From: Desulfuromonadales bacterium
GTDB lineage: Bacteria; Desulfobacterota; Desulfuromonadia; Geobacterales; Pseudopelobacteraceae
Assembly: GCA_013349325.1 (NCBI GenBank)
Contig: DUZX01000011.1
Location: forward strand, 32,171-96,170
DNA length: 64,000 nt
Direction of reading: 5' to 3'
The position numbers and the translations under genes are program-made. Position 1 is the first letter of the stretch. Every line of letters begins with the position of its first letter. Under the pieces are notes generated by a model that saw nothing but the letters and a program-made list of their open reading frames with translations, was not told the DNA's origin and made no database searches. Positions 1 through 9,193 of the stretch are shown one piece after another.

Positions 1-1
1 A

Positions 2-841
2 TGGGGCGCCAATGGCTCGGGGCAGCTCGGAGACAATACGACACGAATTTCATCATCTCCGTATCAAGTAGCAGGCATCAGCGATGTTAAAGCGATAGCT
101 ACCGGCAGCAGTCATATTGTTGCGCTGAAAAATGATGGTACCGTTTGGACCTGGGGCGGAAACGGCTCCGGCCAGATCGGCAACGGCAGCTTTCTGAATT
201 GTAAAACCCCTGTGCAGGTTTCCGGCCTGCAGAATGTCATCTCAGTTACCGCTGGTGCATTCACGACTGCCGCTTTGAAAAAAGATGGCAGCTTGTGGGC
301 ATGGGGTTTTAACGGTCGCGGTCAGCTCGGAAATGGCAGCAACGAACGCAGCGCCATCCCGCTGCAGGTTCCGGGATTAAATGGTGTCCACGCCGTAGCT
401 GCCGGAGATTGGCACGTAGTAGCTCTCAAACATGACGGCACCGTATGGGCCTGGGGCAGCAACCATGACAGCCAGCTTGGCACAGAACAGCTTTCGCACA
501 GCTTTTCTCCCGAACAGGTTCAGGGTGTCAGCAACATCACCGACATAACCGCTTCTGTTGGACATACGGTTGCTATCGCCAAGAACGACACCGTCTGGGC
601 CTGGGGCGATGCCGGAACCGGCCAGTGGGGGAACGGAACTTCCGTTGATGGCAGCGTTACCCCGGTTCAGGTTTCAAGCATGAACGGCCCGGTTATCGTT
701 GCTGCGGTTGTTAATCCGGATTCCGTTTTACGGGATCATGATTCTCACGACGGCTCATCCATTGTGGCAGATGCCGGATCAAACGGCGGTAAAGTCTCGC
801 ACGCCAGATGGTCTGAGGCGTTTATGACCGCTGCCCGTTAA
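2..841 (+). CDS. RCC1-repeat protein, 3' part (5' end outside window)
   Basis: The reading frame is open from the first bases of the window, so the N-terminus is missing. About five copies of the RCC1/alpha-tubulin-suppressor repeat are visible, each with a W-x-W-G core followed by a G-Q-L/I-G-x-G/N motif (for example near bases 290-350, 445-485 and 595-640). These repeats form a seven-bladed propeller in known proteins. In bacteria they mostly occur in large secreted or surface proteins, so an extracellular role is likely but inferred. The last 50 or so residues leave the repeat pattern. A strong hairpin follows the stop. Partner and ligand cannot be told from sequence. Confidence 0.85.
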   Translation, partial: WGANGSGQLGDNTTRISSSPYQVAGISDVKAIATGSSHIVALKNDGTVWTWGGNGSGQIGNGSFLNCKTPVQVSGLQNVISVTAGAFTTAALKKDGSLWAWGFNGRGQLGNGSNERSAIPLQVPGLNGVHAVAAGDWHVVALKHDGTVWAWGSNHDSQLGTEQLSHSFSPEQVQGVSNITDITASVGHTVAIAKNDTVWAWGDAGTGQWGNGTSVDGSVTPVQVSSMNGPVIVAAVVNPDSVLRDHDSHDGSSIVADAGSNGGKVSHARWSEAFMTAAR

Positions 842-880
842 TCAACGATCGCGGCAGCTGCCGCTGAAAGCTTCAAAACC

Positions 881-920
881 AGAAACGCCCTGCCGGTAGA
901 GACCGAAGCAGGGCGTTTCT
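881..920. terminator. Perfect 13-bp hairpin, probable bidirectional terminator
   Basis: Arms 881-893 and 908-920 are perfectly complementary (AGAAACGCCCTGC and its reverse complement) around a 14-nt loop. It lies 40 bases after the RCC1 gene stop. There is no long T run on the plus strand, so termination is likely but not certain. Confidence 0.6.
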
Positions 921-952
921 GCGATAGCCGTTCATCCTAAAAACGGCAGTTC

Positions 953-1095
953 ATGAACCACAGAGCAACTGAGAAACAGAGAAATCAGGCAGTTACATCA
1001 ACAACTGACATAACTAAAAAAGTGAGTGACTTTTTCTCGTTTTATTCTGAAATTTTCTTTGTTTTTGCTCAGTTGCTCTGTGTTTCAAATGCTTT
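953..1095. repeat. Palindromic intergenic repeat, REP/MITE-like
   Basis: The left arm near 955-985 (AACCACAGAGCAACTGAGAA and onward) recurs inverted near 1053-1090 (TTGCTCAGTTGCTCTGTGTT and flanks), giving a long imperfect hairpin. The 83-residue reading frame across it is a by-product of the repeat. Its position between convergent gene ends is typical for dispersed palindromic repeats. Confidence 0.6.
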
Positions 1096-1116
1096 TTCTA
1101 GGTTTATTCAAGTTGA

Positions 1117-2097
1117 TTATTCAAATCTCGCCACCAATTCCTGTGACACCGCCACAATACCGATCCCGGTCGGGCAGACCGCATCGCAGCGACCGCAGAG
1201 ATAACAGCTGATCTCACCCCAGCGTTCCGGATCGGCAGCCAGTTTGTGATGAATGCGCCGTCTGCTGCGCAGCGCCTCGCTTCCCATCGGATTATGGCCG
1301 CTGGCTTCGCGCATGAACCCGGCTAACTGGCATGAATCCCACATACGGCTCCGTTCCACGACGTTACGGTAGCGCCAATCCTGAACACCAAAGCAGGTGC
1401 AGGTGGGACAAACCAGATTACAGCCGGTACAGGCGATGCATCGATCTCCGATCTCCTCCCAGAAAGAGTCCGGCACCCGGTTGGCACGCAGCAGCTCTGA
1501 CGCCCGCCGGATGATGGCATCGCCTTCATCGATATGGAACAGTGATTCCGTACGGATTCGCTGTAGAGCACCGCTTCCGGTGCTGTCAGCTATGCTATCG
1601 GCAATACTGCCGCCGCTTTCGCTGTAGGGCACAACCAGCCAGCAGCTGCCGTCCCAGACAAGTTCAAGGTCGCAGTTTCCTGCCGCCAGCGGCAGCAGAG
1701 AACCACCCGCCCCGCAATACCCGGAAACAGCAACTATCACGGCATTTTCTCGCTGACGAAAATAGAGATCGTCGCGCCAGCCACCGGCGAAGAAACGGTC
1801 GATAAACCGGAGGCAATCGAGGTCGCAACGCGTCAATCCGACCACCAGCAATGGGCGGGCAGGAAGCGGGGTATCCGGAACCTCACCGTCACGGGCAGTG
1901 AAAACGACCTCCTGCTGCGGAAAAAAAACTGCCGTCGGTTTGCTGTCCAGAGCGCCCCCCTGAAGAGCGATCGGTCCATCTTCAAGCGTGCCGATGCTGC
2001 GGGTGCCATCTGGCAGCATGACCGGCAGCCGCAGCTCGAAACTGGTCGCCAGTGCCGCAAAGAAATCCGCAATCCGCTCAGCAGAGAGAAACTTCAT
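1117..2097 (-). CDS. Formate dehydrogenase-associated 4Fe-4S dicluster subunit (HydB/AsrA type)
   Basis: The 326-residue protein has two ferredoxin-like cysteine clusters in its C-terminal half: C-I-A-C-T-G-C-x3-C-P and C-Y-L-C-G-R-C-x3-C-P. This is the arrangement of the beta subunit of sulfhydrogenase and of anaerobic sulfite reductase subunit A, which pass electrons between a catalytic subunit and a flavin subunit. It is the third gene of a minus-strand operon and overlaps the catalytic subunit by 4 nt. Inferred role: electron wire between the molybdenum/tungsten subunit and the FAD/NAD subunit of a soluble formate dehydrogenase. Confidence 0.8.
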   Translation of the reverse strand: MKFLSAERIADFFAALATSFELRLPVMLPDGTRSIGTLEDGPIALQGGALDSKPTAVFFPQQEVVFTARDGEVPDTPLPARPLLVVGLTRCDLDCLRFIDRFFAGGWRDDLYFRQRENAVIVAVSGYCGAGGSLLPLAAGNCDLELVWDGSCWLVVPYSESGGSIADSIADSTGSGALQRIRTESLFHIDEGDAIIRRASELLRANRVPDSFWEEIGDRCIACTGCNLVCPTCTCFGVQDWRYRNVVERSRMWDSCQLAGFMREASGHNPMGSEALRSRRRIHHKLAADPERWGEISCYLCGRCDAVCPTGIGIVAVSQELVARFE

Positions 2098-4130
2098 ACG
2101 ATTCTCCTGATCCGCACCGCACAGACCTTGAATTCCGGGATGGAGGATTCCGGATCGAGGACATTGTTGGTAAGCGCATTAGCGGCACCTTCGGCAAAAT
2201 GAAACGGAATAAACACCACTCCCGGTATCACCATACCGGTCACCCTCACGGCAACCCTGATTTCACCGCGCCGACTGGCCACCAACACGATGTCATTTTC
2301 TCGTACGCCGAGCCGCCCGGCGTCTTCCGGGTTAATTTCAATGAAGGCACTGCGTTCTTCGCGGTCCAGCAGATGGCTCCGCCTGGTCATGGTTCCGGTA
2401 TGCCAGTGGAAATAGGTTCGGCCGGTGGTCAGCACAAAGGGGTAATCGTCATCGGCTGTTTCGTGTGGTGGGCGGTAGTCTGCCGGACTGAAACGCCCCG
2501 GGCCGCGCGTGCAGTGGTCAACATGCAAAACCGGCGTGCCGGGATGTTTGGCGTCAGGACAGGGCCATTGCAGACCATGCTGATCGAGCCGCTCAAATGA
2601 AATGCCGCCGTAGCTGGAGGTGAGTGCAGCGATCTCTTCCATCACCTGGGCCGGACCGGAGTAGCGCATGCCGCCGTATCCGGCCCGTTCGGCCAGAGCG
2701 CAGATAATTTCCCAGTCCGCCAATGCTTCTCCGGGCGGCTCAAGCGCCTTGCGCAGTCGCTGCACGCGACGCTCAGTGTTGGTAAAAGTGCCCTCTTTCT
2801 CGGCGTAACAGGCGGCTGGCAACACCACATCGGCCAAGACGGCCGTTTCAGTGAGAAAAATATCCTGCACCACCAGCAGCTCCAGATTCTGCAGGGCTTG
2901 CCGGGCATGCGCCTGATCGGGATCCGAGAGGAGCGGGTTCTCGCCCATGATAAACATACCCTGCAGCTCTCCTGCGGCTGCGGCGTCCATGGCATGCGTC
3001 AGCGCTAAACCGGGGCTGCCCGGCAGATCTGCGACGCCCCAGGCCCGGGCGAATTTTTGGCGCATACCGGGATCGGCCACCGGCTGATAGCAGCTGAAAA
3101 CATCCGGCAAGGCACCCATGTCGCAGCCCCCCTGGACGTTGTTCTGCCCCCGCAACGGATTGACCCCGGCGCCGGGTCGTCCCAGGTTTCCGGTCAAAAG
3201 CGCAAGCGCTGCACAGCAACGGACATTGTCGACACCGTGACTATGTTGGGTGATGCCCATCGAGAAGACGATCATGGCATTTTTTGCCTCGGCAAACAGC
3301 CTGGCAGCGACAACGATCTCCCCGGCCTCCAGTCCGGTAATCGCCGCCGCCCGTTCCGGTGTCCACTCACGCAGGTTTTCGGCAAAAGCGGCGTAGTTTT
3401 CGGTGCGGTTTTCGATGAAGGGACGATTCATGCGACCTTCGGTAATAATAACGTGCATCATCGCATTCAACAGAGCCACATCGCTGCCATTCTTGTGACG
3501 CAGATGCAGATCGGCATGCCGGGCCAGGCGGATGCGGCGGTTATCGGCGACGATCAGTTTCGTTCCGCTTCGCACGGCATTCAGGATGCGGGTTCCGATC
3601 AGGGGGTGTTGTTCGGTAGTGTTGGAGCCGATGACAAATATCAGGTCGGCCTGGTCGAAGCAGGCGATCGAATTGGTCATCGCCCCGGAACCGAGCGTTT
3701 CAGCCAGTCCGAAGACGGTCGAGGAGTGGCACAGGCGGGCACAATGGTCTATGTTGTTGGTAAAGAACACCCCCCGCGCCAGCTTCATCAACAGATAATT
3801 TTCCTCGTTGGTGGCCTTGGCCGATGAGCAGAACATTACGGAGTCATGGCCATAACGCTGCTGAATCGACTGCAGTCGTTCAACAACAAGGCCCAGAGCC
3901 TCATTCCAGGAGGCAGGCATCAACTCGCCATTGCGGCGGATCAGAGGAGTGGTAAGGCGATCAGGATGCTGAACAAACGCAAAGGCGTTCCACCCTTTGA
4001 CACACAGGCCGCCACGGCTGACCGGATGCGTGACGCTCGGCTCGACCCCGATCAGACGCCCTCCGTCGCTGACCAGATAGAGCGCACAGCCGGTGCCGCA
4101 ATAGGGGCAGACAGTCAGGGTCTTTTTCAC
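2094..4130 (-). CDS. fdhA: Formate dehydrogenase catalytic subunit, cysteine type
   Basis: This 678-residue molybdopterin oxidoreductase starts with a 4Fe-4S site (Cys8, Cys11, Cys15, Cys43). Cys134 in the R-L-C-H-S context occupies the metal-ligand position that is selenocysteine in E. coli FdhF. The G-S-G-A-M-T-N segment and a C-terminal molydopterin-dinucleotide-binding domain (around residues 560-678) match formate dehydrogenase H-like enzymes. It would oxidise formate to CO2, or run in reverse, using a Mo or W bis-pterin cofactor. There is no Tat leader, so it is probably cytoplasmic. It overlaps both neighbours by 4 nt, pointing to a soluble complex with the diaphorase and Fe-S subunits. 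An assimilatory nitrate reductase-like enzyme is the main alternative. Confidence 0.85.
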   Translation of the reverse strand: MKKTLTVCPYCGTGCALYLVSDGGRLIGVEPSVTHPVSRGGLCVKGWNAFAFVQHPDRLTTPLIRRNGELMPASWNEALGLVVERLQSIQQRYGHDSVMFCSSAKATNEENYLLMKLARGVFFTNNIDHCARLCHSSTVFGLAETLGSGAMTNSIACFDQADLIFVIGSNTTEQHPLIGTRILNAVRSGTKLIVADNRRIRLARHADLHLRHKNGSDVALLNAMMHVIITEGRMNRPFIENRTENYAAFAENLREWTPERAAAITGLEAGEIVVAARLFAEAKNAMIVFSMGITQHSHGVDNVRCCAALALLTGNLGRPGAGVNPLRGQNNVQGGCDMGALPDVFSCYQPVADPGMRQKFARAWGVADLPGSPGLALTHAMDAAAAGELQGMFIMGENPLLSDPDQAHARQALQNLELLVVQDIFLTETAVLADVVLPAACYAEKEGTFTNTERRVQRLRKALEPPGEALADWEIICALAERAGYGGMRYSGPAQVMEEIAALTSSYGGISFERLDQHGLQWPCPDAKHPGTPVLHVDHCTRGPGRFSPADYRPPHETADDDYPFVLTTGRTYFHWHTGTMTRRSHLLDREERSAFIEINPEDAGRLGVRENDIVLVASRRGEIRVAVRVTGMVIPGVVFIPFHFAEGAANALTNNVLDPESSIPEFKVCAVRIRRIV

Positions 4131-4996
4131 AACGCACCTCGCAGATGCTCTATCTCATGCAGCCAGAAGACCGGACCATCCTGGCAACAGGAGAGATGTT
4201 CGATGCTGCAGTGACCGCACTTGCCGACCCCGCAACGCATTTGCCGTTCCAGCGAGACGACGATCTGCACTGATGTCAGCCCCTTTTTCTTCAATTCGGC
4301 AATCACAAAGCGATACATGACCGGTGGTCCGACGATCACAGCCACGGTCTGTGCGCAATCAATCGTAAGCGGTGGTATAAGGGACGTTATCTGTCCGACG
4401 TTACCACCATAGCAGCCACCCGCCTGCGCACGATCGACAGTGCGACTGCAGGCGAAGTGAGCTGAGGTTTCCCAGGCATTCAGATCCTGCTTAAACAGCG
4501 TATCTTCGATACTTTTAGCGCCGTAGAGGATGGTGACCCTGCCAAACTCAGCGCGGCGGTCTTCGCAATACTGGATCAACGACCGCATCGGTGCCAGGCC
4601 ACAACCGCCGGATATCAGCAACAGATCGCGTCCACGCAATCTGTCGAGTTCAAACGATCGGCCATAGGGGCCGCGAATGCCGATCGTATCTCCTGCTACG
4701 CGCTGGTGCAGCGCCCCGGTCAGGCTGCCGGCACGACGCACACCCAGCTCAAAATAATCGCTCCGTGTCGGTGATGACGCAATTGAAATCGGCGCTTCCC
4801 CCCACCCGAGCAGAGATACCTGTACGAACTGACCGGGCAGGTGACCGAGAGCTTTACCCTCCGGCACCTGCAGCCGAAACAGCTTCTCGTTGGGGGTCAG
4901 ATCGCTGACAGATACTATAATGCACTCGAAGGGCACATACAGCGGCCTGCCAGCAGAGAGTTTGCCCATCGCAGCACTATTTAGTACATCGTGCAT
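4127..4996 (-). CDS. FAD/NAD(P)-binding diaphorase subunit (HydG-type)
   Basis: The 289-residue protein begins with a ferredoxin-reductase-type FAD domain (G-Q-F-V-Q-V, then A-P-I-S-I-A-S-S), followed by an NAD-binding segment (G-G-C-G-L-A-P-M-R). It ends with a cysteine cluster, C-x4-C-x2-C, plus further Cys residues, as in the gamma subunit of sulfhydrogenases and dihydroorotate dehydrogenase PyrK, where a 2Fe-2S cluster is bound. It is the first gene of the operon with the catalytic and Fe-S subunits, so it should exchange electrons from formate with NAD(P). Confidence 0.82.
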   Translation of the reverse strand: MHDVLNSAAMGKLSAGRPLYVPFECIIVSVSDLTPNEKLFRLQVPEGKALGHLPGQFVQVSLLGWGEAPISIASSPTRSDYFELGVRRAGSLTGALHQRVAGDTIGIRGPYGRSFELDRLRGRDLLLISGGCGLAPMRSLIQYCEDRRAEFGRVTILYGAKSIEDTLFKQDLNAWETSAHFACSRTVDRAQAGGCYGGNVGQITSLIPPLTIDCAQTVAVIVGPPVMYRFVIAELKKKGLTSVQIVVSLERQMRCGVGKCGHCSIEHLSCCQDGPVFWLHEIEHLRGAL

Positions 4997-5136
4997 AGGC
5001 CCTCTTGATAAATCTGGGCTGAAAATATGCGGTATTTAACAACAAACCACGAAGAAAAACAATGTTAATGAGGAGTCGACCCGGTTGATGCTTTGTGACC
5101 GTTGAAGCGGGAGGCAGATCCACAGAATTTGGGAGA

Positions 5137-5769
5137 TTAATCGGGATGGGCAGCCGAGTTTAGCCGTGATGGGTGGCTGATCTGGCGCGGAATCTCCATT
5201 GCAAGCAGAGTGTCGCGCTCCTTGATCGTAATCAAGCCAATAACGGCGAGTTCCTTGATATCGACGGGGCGGGCGGATTGAACCGAATACGCGAAATCCT
5301 CAGCAGCGTAGTCAGTTGGCCGACCGTAGGCACGGCGCACCATAACCTGCACGGGACTCGGATTCCGCGCCAGGTGATCTTCCCATTGTTCACGCTGGCC
5401 CGGTGTCATAGAAGAGAACCAGATATGGTGGGCGAATTCGTGAGCGATCAGTTCGCGCAAACCAGCAATCGTATACTCGTTGTAGAGGTTACGGTAGATC
5501 AGTTTCGTGTCTTTACGGTAGGCGCCCAGATGGTGCTTGACTTCGACCGGCATAAGCACCTCCTGAAATGAAGTGCCGGTTCCACGCAAGGTTTGTCGGT
5601 CCGGGTCGTAGCGGTCATACAGTATCACCAACAGCACATCTGATCGGGACAGTTTCTGCACTTCATTGCTATAATCCCAGCTGACCGGAACATAGACTGC
5701 GGCACAGCCACTCAGCAGGAGTGACAGCGACAGAATAGTGCAATTTATGTGGAAAATTGACCTGAGCAT
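5137..5769 (-). CDS. Putative lipoprotein with HExxH metalloprotease motif
   Basis: The start at 5769 was chosen because it places a lipobox (L-L-S-G-C, Cys22) at the end of a hydrophobic leader; an upstream ATG at 5811 would extend the leader. The mature part holds A-H-E-F-A-H-H, a zincin-type HExxH motif, within a helix, which suggests a zinc-dependent peptidase anchored to a membrane. No family can be named with confidence. It stands alone between the formate dehydrogenase operon and an intron scar. Confidence 0.65.
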   Translation of the reverse strand: MLRSIFHINCTILSLSLLLSGCAAVYVPVSWDYSNEVQKLSRSDVLLVILYDRYDPDRQTLRGTGTSFQEVLMPVEVKHHLGAYRKDTKLIYRNLYNEYTIAGLRELIAHEFAHHIWFSSMTPGQREQWEDHLARNPSPVQVMVRRAYGRPTDYAAEDFAYSVQSARPVDIKELAVIGLITIKERDTLLAMEIPRQISHPSRLNSAAHPD

Positions 5770-5904
5770 TTCGGCTATATACCCTATTCGGAGACAAAGC
5801 GGCTTGCACATTAAAAAAAGGGGGGTACCTTAACGAGCGGTATTAGTCGTGCAGTCATCCGTTTAAAGTCCTTTAACAGCGACGCCGCTGGTGGAATTCA
5901 GGAT

Positions 5905-5975
5905 CCTCACACATGAACCACCGTGTACGGAACAGTACGCACGGTGGTGTGGGAGGACGGCAGAAGTAATTCCTC
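5905..5975 (+). mobile_element. Group II intron 3'-end remnant (domain V-like hairpin)
   Basis: The stretch at 5915-5950 folds into a strong hairpin (ACCACCGTG pairing with CACGGTGGT, 5917-5925 and 5940-5948) with a central GGAA-containing loop, followed by GTGGGAGGACGG. This matches my memory of bacterial group II intron domain V and its downstream flank. No reverse transcriptase gene is present, so it would be a decayed 3' end. An unrelated hairpin is possible. Confidence 0.5.
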
Positions 5976-6010
5976 CTCCTGCCCGATCCGGCCTTAATCC
6001 CCTTATCCTG

Positions 6011-6490
6011 TCAGTTGATATCGGAATGTTCATCAGCCTCCAGGTCACATTCAGATAACTCCGACTCTTCAAAATCCGGCTTCACTAACTTCGGTTTGCC
6101 GGCTTCAAGCAGATCGCGCTGCATGTTCAGCAGCTTTCTGGCACAGCGGATATGTTCCTGCAGTACACCAATCTCGTAAAACGGGCGCTTGTTGTTGTCG
6201 TTCTGATCGTCTGCCAAAATCTTTTCGTACATTCCGATAGCCTGCTCAAGCAGTTTGCAGAGGTTCGACTGTCGGTCTGCGGTCAGGTACACCAAGCCGG
6301 TCTGCCAGTGTGACAGCGTCTGTTCCGGAACCGCCAGCTGTCTGGCGATGAACCAGGCCGGTGCGTTCAGCCGTTCCAGGCCGGCCAGAACCGGCGGCAT
6401 TGTCAGCACTCTGAGCTCGTCAACAAGCTCATTCAGATCCCGCAGGCTCATGACAACTTTCAGCCCATCGACCTCATTGATATATCTCAT
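6011..6490 (-). CDS. Small helical DNA-binding-like protein
   Basis: The ATG at 6490 is preceded by an AAAGGAT ribosome-binding site, so the longer reading frame to 6559 is not used. The 159-residue product has a segment around residues 55-80 (A-R-Q-L-A-V-P-E-Q-T-L-S-H-W) that looks like a helix-turn-helix of the XRE/antitoxin type. An acidic C-terminus rich in Glu, Asp and Ser follows. Probable transcriptional regulator; family and target unknown. Confidence 0.55.
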   Translation of the reverse strand: MRYINEVDGLKVVMSLRDLNELVDELRVLTMPPVLAGLERLNAPAWFIARQLAVPEQTLSHWQTGLVYLTADRQSNLCKLLEQAIGMYEKILADDQNDNNKRPFYEIGVLQEHIRCARKLLNMQRDLLEAGKPKLVKPDFEESELSECDLEADEHSDIN

Positions 6491-6691
6491 GCGTTTATCC
6501 TTTGGGCACGTTTTATAGCGCAATCTGGTAAAATTAAAAGTTAAAATATAAAAAATCAATAATATCAGCGTGCTGCACCGAAAGTCCTGCCGCTCCGTGC
6601 AGTGCCATGTTTACCTTTGACTTTAGTGCCGTTTGTGATAGACAACCAGCAAACAAATTGTGTCTTTCGGGTTTCTCCGTAAGGATTCTGC

Positions 6692-8368
6692 ATGCAGCTC
6701 ACAGAAAAAAATCACACCAACCATCAATCCCACAACAATTTTATCTGGCTGTGTGTTATCGTAGGTACTGTTTTCATCGGTGCTCTGTTGCTGGTGCGCT
6801 GTGTTACGGATTACCGGCGAGAGGTGCGCCTGCTCGAAGAGCGTCTTATGGCGCAGGCACGGGTTGTTGATGAGAACCTTACGGCTAATTTGTATTCTAT
6901 TAACCTCATGCTGGAAAACATTGCTCAGGAACTTGGTACCAGCGATGGCACTAACCGTTCCGCAAGCCTCGCACAGTACCTTGAAATTCAAAGTAATTCA
7001 CTCCCCGGAATTCGCACACTTCTCGTTACTGATCAAAATGGCCGTTGCCTGAATTCAAGTCGTAAAGAAATTGTCGGGCAGGACTTTAGTAAACGGAGCT
7101 ATTTTACTGTTCCCCGTGATTCCGCTGATAAGAGCCTTACGTTCATGTCTTCACCGTTCAGGTCGATTCTGGGATTAGTTGTTATCAGTATTTCAAAACC
7201 AGTTATCGGAAAACAGGGGCAATTCAAAGGTGTTATTGTGGCGTCACTCTCCCCGGAATATTTTCAGACGCTGCTCAAGTCGACCATCTACGCCCCTGAC
7301 AACCGGATTGCTCTCATACACTCTGACGGTACGATTTTTACCGCCATACCAGACGGCACCGGTTCCGTTGTCGGTCAGAATATGCTGAAACCGGGTACTC
7401 AGTACTTTCGGCACATCCTGAGCGGCAGGCCAACGTCTCTTCAGAGCGGTCGCAGTGCTACGACCGGGGATAGCCGTGTCTTTGCCTATATCAACAACAC
7501 CCCGAAAGATCTGCGCTTCAACAAAAGACTGGTGGTCGCTGCCAGCCGTAATCTGGATGCCGCTCTGCTGCGCTGGAAGATCGAGGCCGCCATACAGCTG
7601 GTGCTGTATCTTATTATTGCGACTGTGGTCCTGATTATCACACGAAAGATGTGTCAGGCGCTGGAAGCAACAACCGCATCCAATGCAACCATGAGCAGGT
7701 TGATGAAAATTGTGGCGCACGAGTTTCGCACGCCACTCAGTCTGCTGATCGGCAGTACTGATATCCTGGACCGCTATTGGGATCGCCTGACCCCTGATAA
7801 GCGGACTGAACAGAATGAGTTTATCCGCAGTGCCGCACGACAAATATCAACGCTGGTACATTCGGTGATCTCTTTTAATGAGCTTGGAACGGTCAGGGTC
7901 GTTGAGCTTGCACTGATTACGGATATCAAGGCGCTTTGTCGCTCGTATGCGGCAGAAATTGAAGCCGTGTGGGGTACCGGCCAGCAGTTTGCAGTTTCGG
8001 GAGAGGCTGGCGGCGATCCGTTTCTTTTGGATGAAACCTTATTTCGGCGGATTCTGGAAAATATTCTGACGAATGCGTTCCGTTATACCCCCTCTAACGG
8101 TTCTGTGTCACTGAATGTCAGCCGGGAGCAGAACAGACTGTATCTGGTGGTTGCCGACACCGGAATCGGTATTCCCGAAAAGGACCAGCAGCAGATTTTT
8201 AATCCCTTCTATCGCTGCGAGAACGTCGAAGGGCGGCGCGGCCTTGGTCTTGGCCTTTCAATCGTCAGCGATGCAGTGGAACAGTTGGGGGGAAGCATCT
8301 CTATGTCGAGCAGAATCGGTGAGGGGACAACGGTGAGTGTGACAATACCGGTCTCTTACCCGCAATAA
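6692..8368 (+). CDS. Membrane-bound sensor histidine kinase
   Basis: The 558-residue protein has an N-terminal membrane helix (about residues 17-37), a periplasmic sensor region of the Cache type (about 40-290), and a second membrane helix (about 300-318). The dimerisation/phosphoacceptor box follows, with His343 in the context A-H-E-F-R-T-P. The ATPase domain has an N box (I-L-T-N-A-F-R-Y) and G boxes (D-T-G-I-G-I, G-L-G-L-G-L-S-I-V). An AAGGA site precedes the ATG. It lies 30 nt upstream of a response regulator, its evident partner. Both genes sit directly before the magnetosome cluster in the same orientation, so a regulatory link is possible but unproven. Confidence 0.92.
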   Translation: MQLTEKNHTNHQSHNNFIWLCVIVGTVFIGALLLVRCVTDYRREVRLLEERLMAQARVVDENLTANLYSINLMLENIAQELGTSDGTNRSASLAQYLEIQSNSLPGIRTLLVTDQNGRCLNSSRKEIVGQDFSKRSYFTVPRDSADKSLTFMSSPFRSILGLVVISISKPVIGKQGQFKGVIVASLSPEYFQTLLKSTIYAPDNRIALIHSDGTIFTAIPDGTGSVVGQNMLKPGTQYFRHILSGRPTSLQSGRSATTGDSRVFAYINNTPKDLRFNKRLVVAASRNLDAALLRWKIEAAIQLVLYLIIATVVLIITRKMCQALEATTASNATMSRLMKIVAHEFRTPLSLLIGSTDILDRYWDRLTPDKRTEQNEFIRSAARQISTLVHSVISFNELGTVRVVELALITDIKALCRSYAAEIEAVWGTGQQFAVSGEAGGDPFLLDETLFRRILENILTNAFRYTPSNGSVSLNVSREQNRLYLVVADTGIGIPEKDQQQIFNPFYRCENVEGRRGLGLGLSIVSDAVEQLGGSISMSSRIGEGTTVSVTIPVSYPQ

Positions 8369-8398
8369 ATTGAGCGTAAGGAGGAGAGGAGCGACTGC

Positions 8399-9049
8399 AT
8401 GTATACCATACTGATAATTGAAGATGACGTTGCCTGCAAAACCATGATGGAAACCATTCTGCAGATGGAAGGTTTTTGCGTCACTAGCGCCACTGATGGT
8501 CAGGCCGGACTGGCGATGCTGGCTGAGTATCGCCCGGATTTGATTCTGTGTGACATCATGATGCCGACCATGGATGGTCACTCTGTGTTAGCGAGACTGA
8601 GAGCTGATACGTCCTGTGCAGACATTCCCTTTATTTTTGTGACTGCCATGGGGGACCGCAACGACGTACGTCGGGGGATGTCGGCGGGTGCTGACGATTA
8701 TCTGTCCAAGCCATTTTCAGCTGAAGAGCTCTTGGCCGCTGTTACGGGGCGGTTGAGCCGACGGGAGTCGTTTCGCAACCAGAGCAGTAAACCGGCACTG
8801 TTGGAGGAATTTGCTTTTCTCAGCCACCAGACAACCGTGCGGGAGCGCGAGGTCCTCAATCTTGTCGGGCGTGGAGCTACATCCAAAGAAATAGCTGAGC
8901 AGCTCGGGATTACCATCAGAACGGTTCATGCGCACCGAACAAATCTGATGAATAAGCTCGGCGCAGCCAACGCTGCGCTTCTGGCGCGCTGGGCCGTCAT
9001 AGCGGAGCAGATGCGGGACCGCGACAGTGGCGATGCTCGCAACCCATAA
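8399..9049 (+). CDS. Response regulator, REC plus LuxR-type HTH
   Basis: The 216-residue protein has a receiver domain with the acidic pair E8/D9-D10, phosphoacceptor Asp52 (C-D-I-M-M-P), Thr in F-V-T-A and Lys in L-S-K-P-F. A NarL/LuxR-type DNA-binding domain follows (R-E-R-E-V-L-N-L, T-S-K-E-I-A, T-V-H-A-H-R). It is the output partner of the adjoining kinase and should act as a phosphorylation-dependent transcription factor. Its targets cannot be read from the sequence; the next genes downstream are magnetosome genes. Confidence 0.92.
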   Translation: MYTILIIEDDVACKTMMETILQMEGFCVTSATDGQAGLAMLAEYRPDLILCDIMMPTMDGHSVLARLRADTSCADIPFIFVTAMGDRNDVRRGMSAGADDYLSKPFSAEELLAAVTGRLSRRESFRNQSSKPALLEEFAFLSHQTTVREREVLNLVGRGATSKEIAEQLGITIRTVHAHRTNLMNKLGAANAALLARWAVIAEQMRDRDSGDARNP

Positions 9050-9193
9050 CGACAACGGAGGCGATTCCCTGCAAAAAGCGTAAAAACGTGCGTAAATTGG
9101 TATTTCCTACAATAGACAGCAGGCACATTCATCTCTATGGTAGTAAAATTTTTTCCTGTTTTTTATGCACACATACAGAAAGGAGTAGTAAAC

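Noticed and set aside
953..1211. Two overlapping small reading frames after the RCC1 gene
   Set aside because: They lie in the palindromic repeat, have no ribosome-binding site and no protein-like composition.
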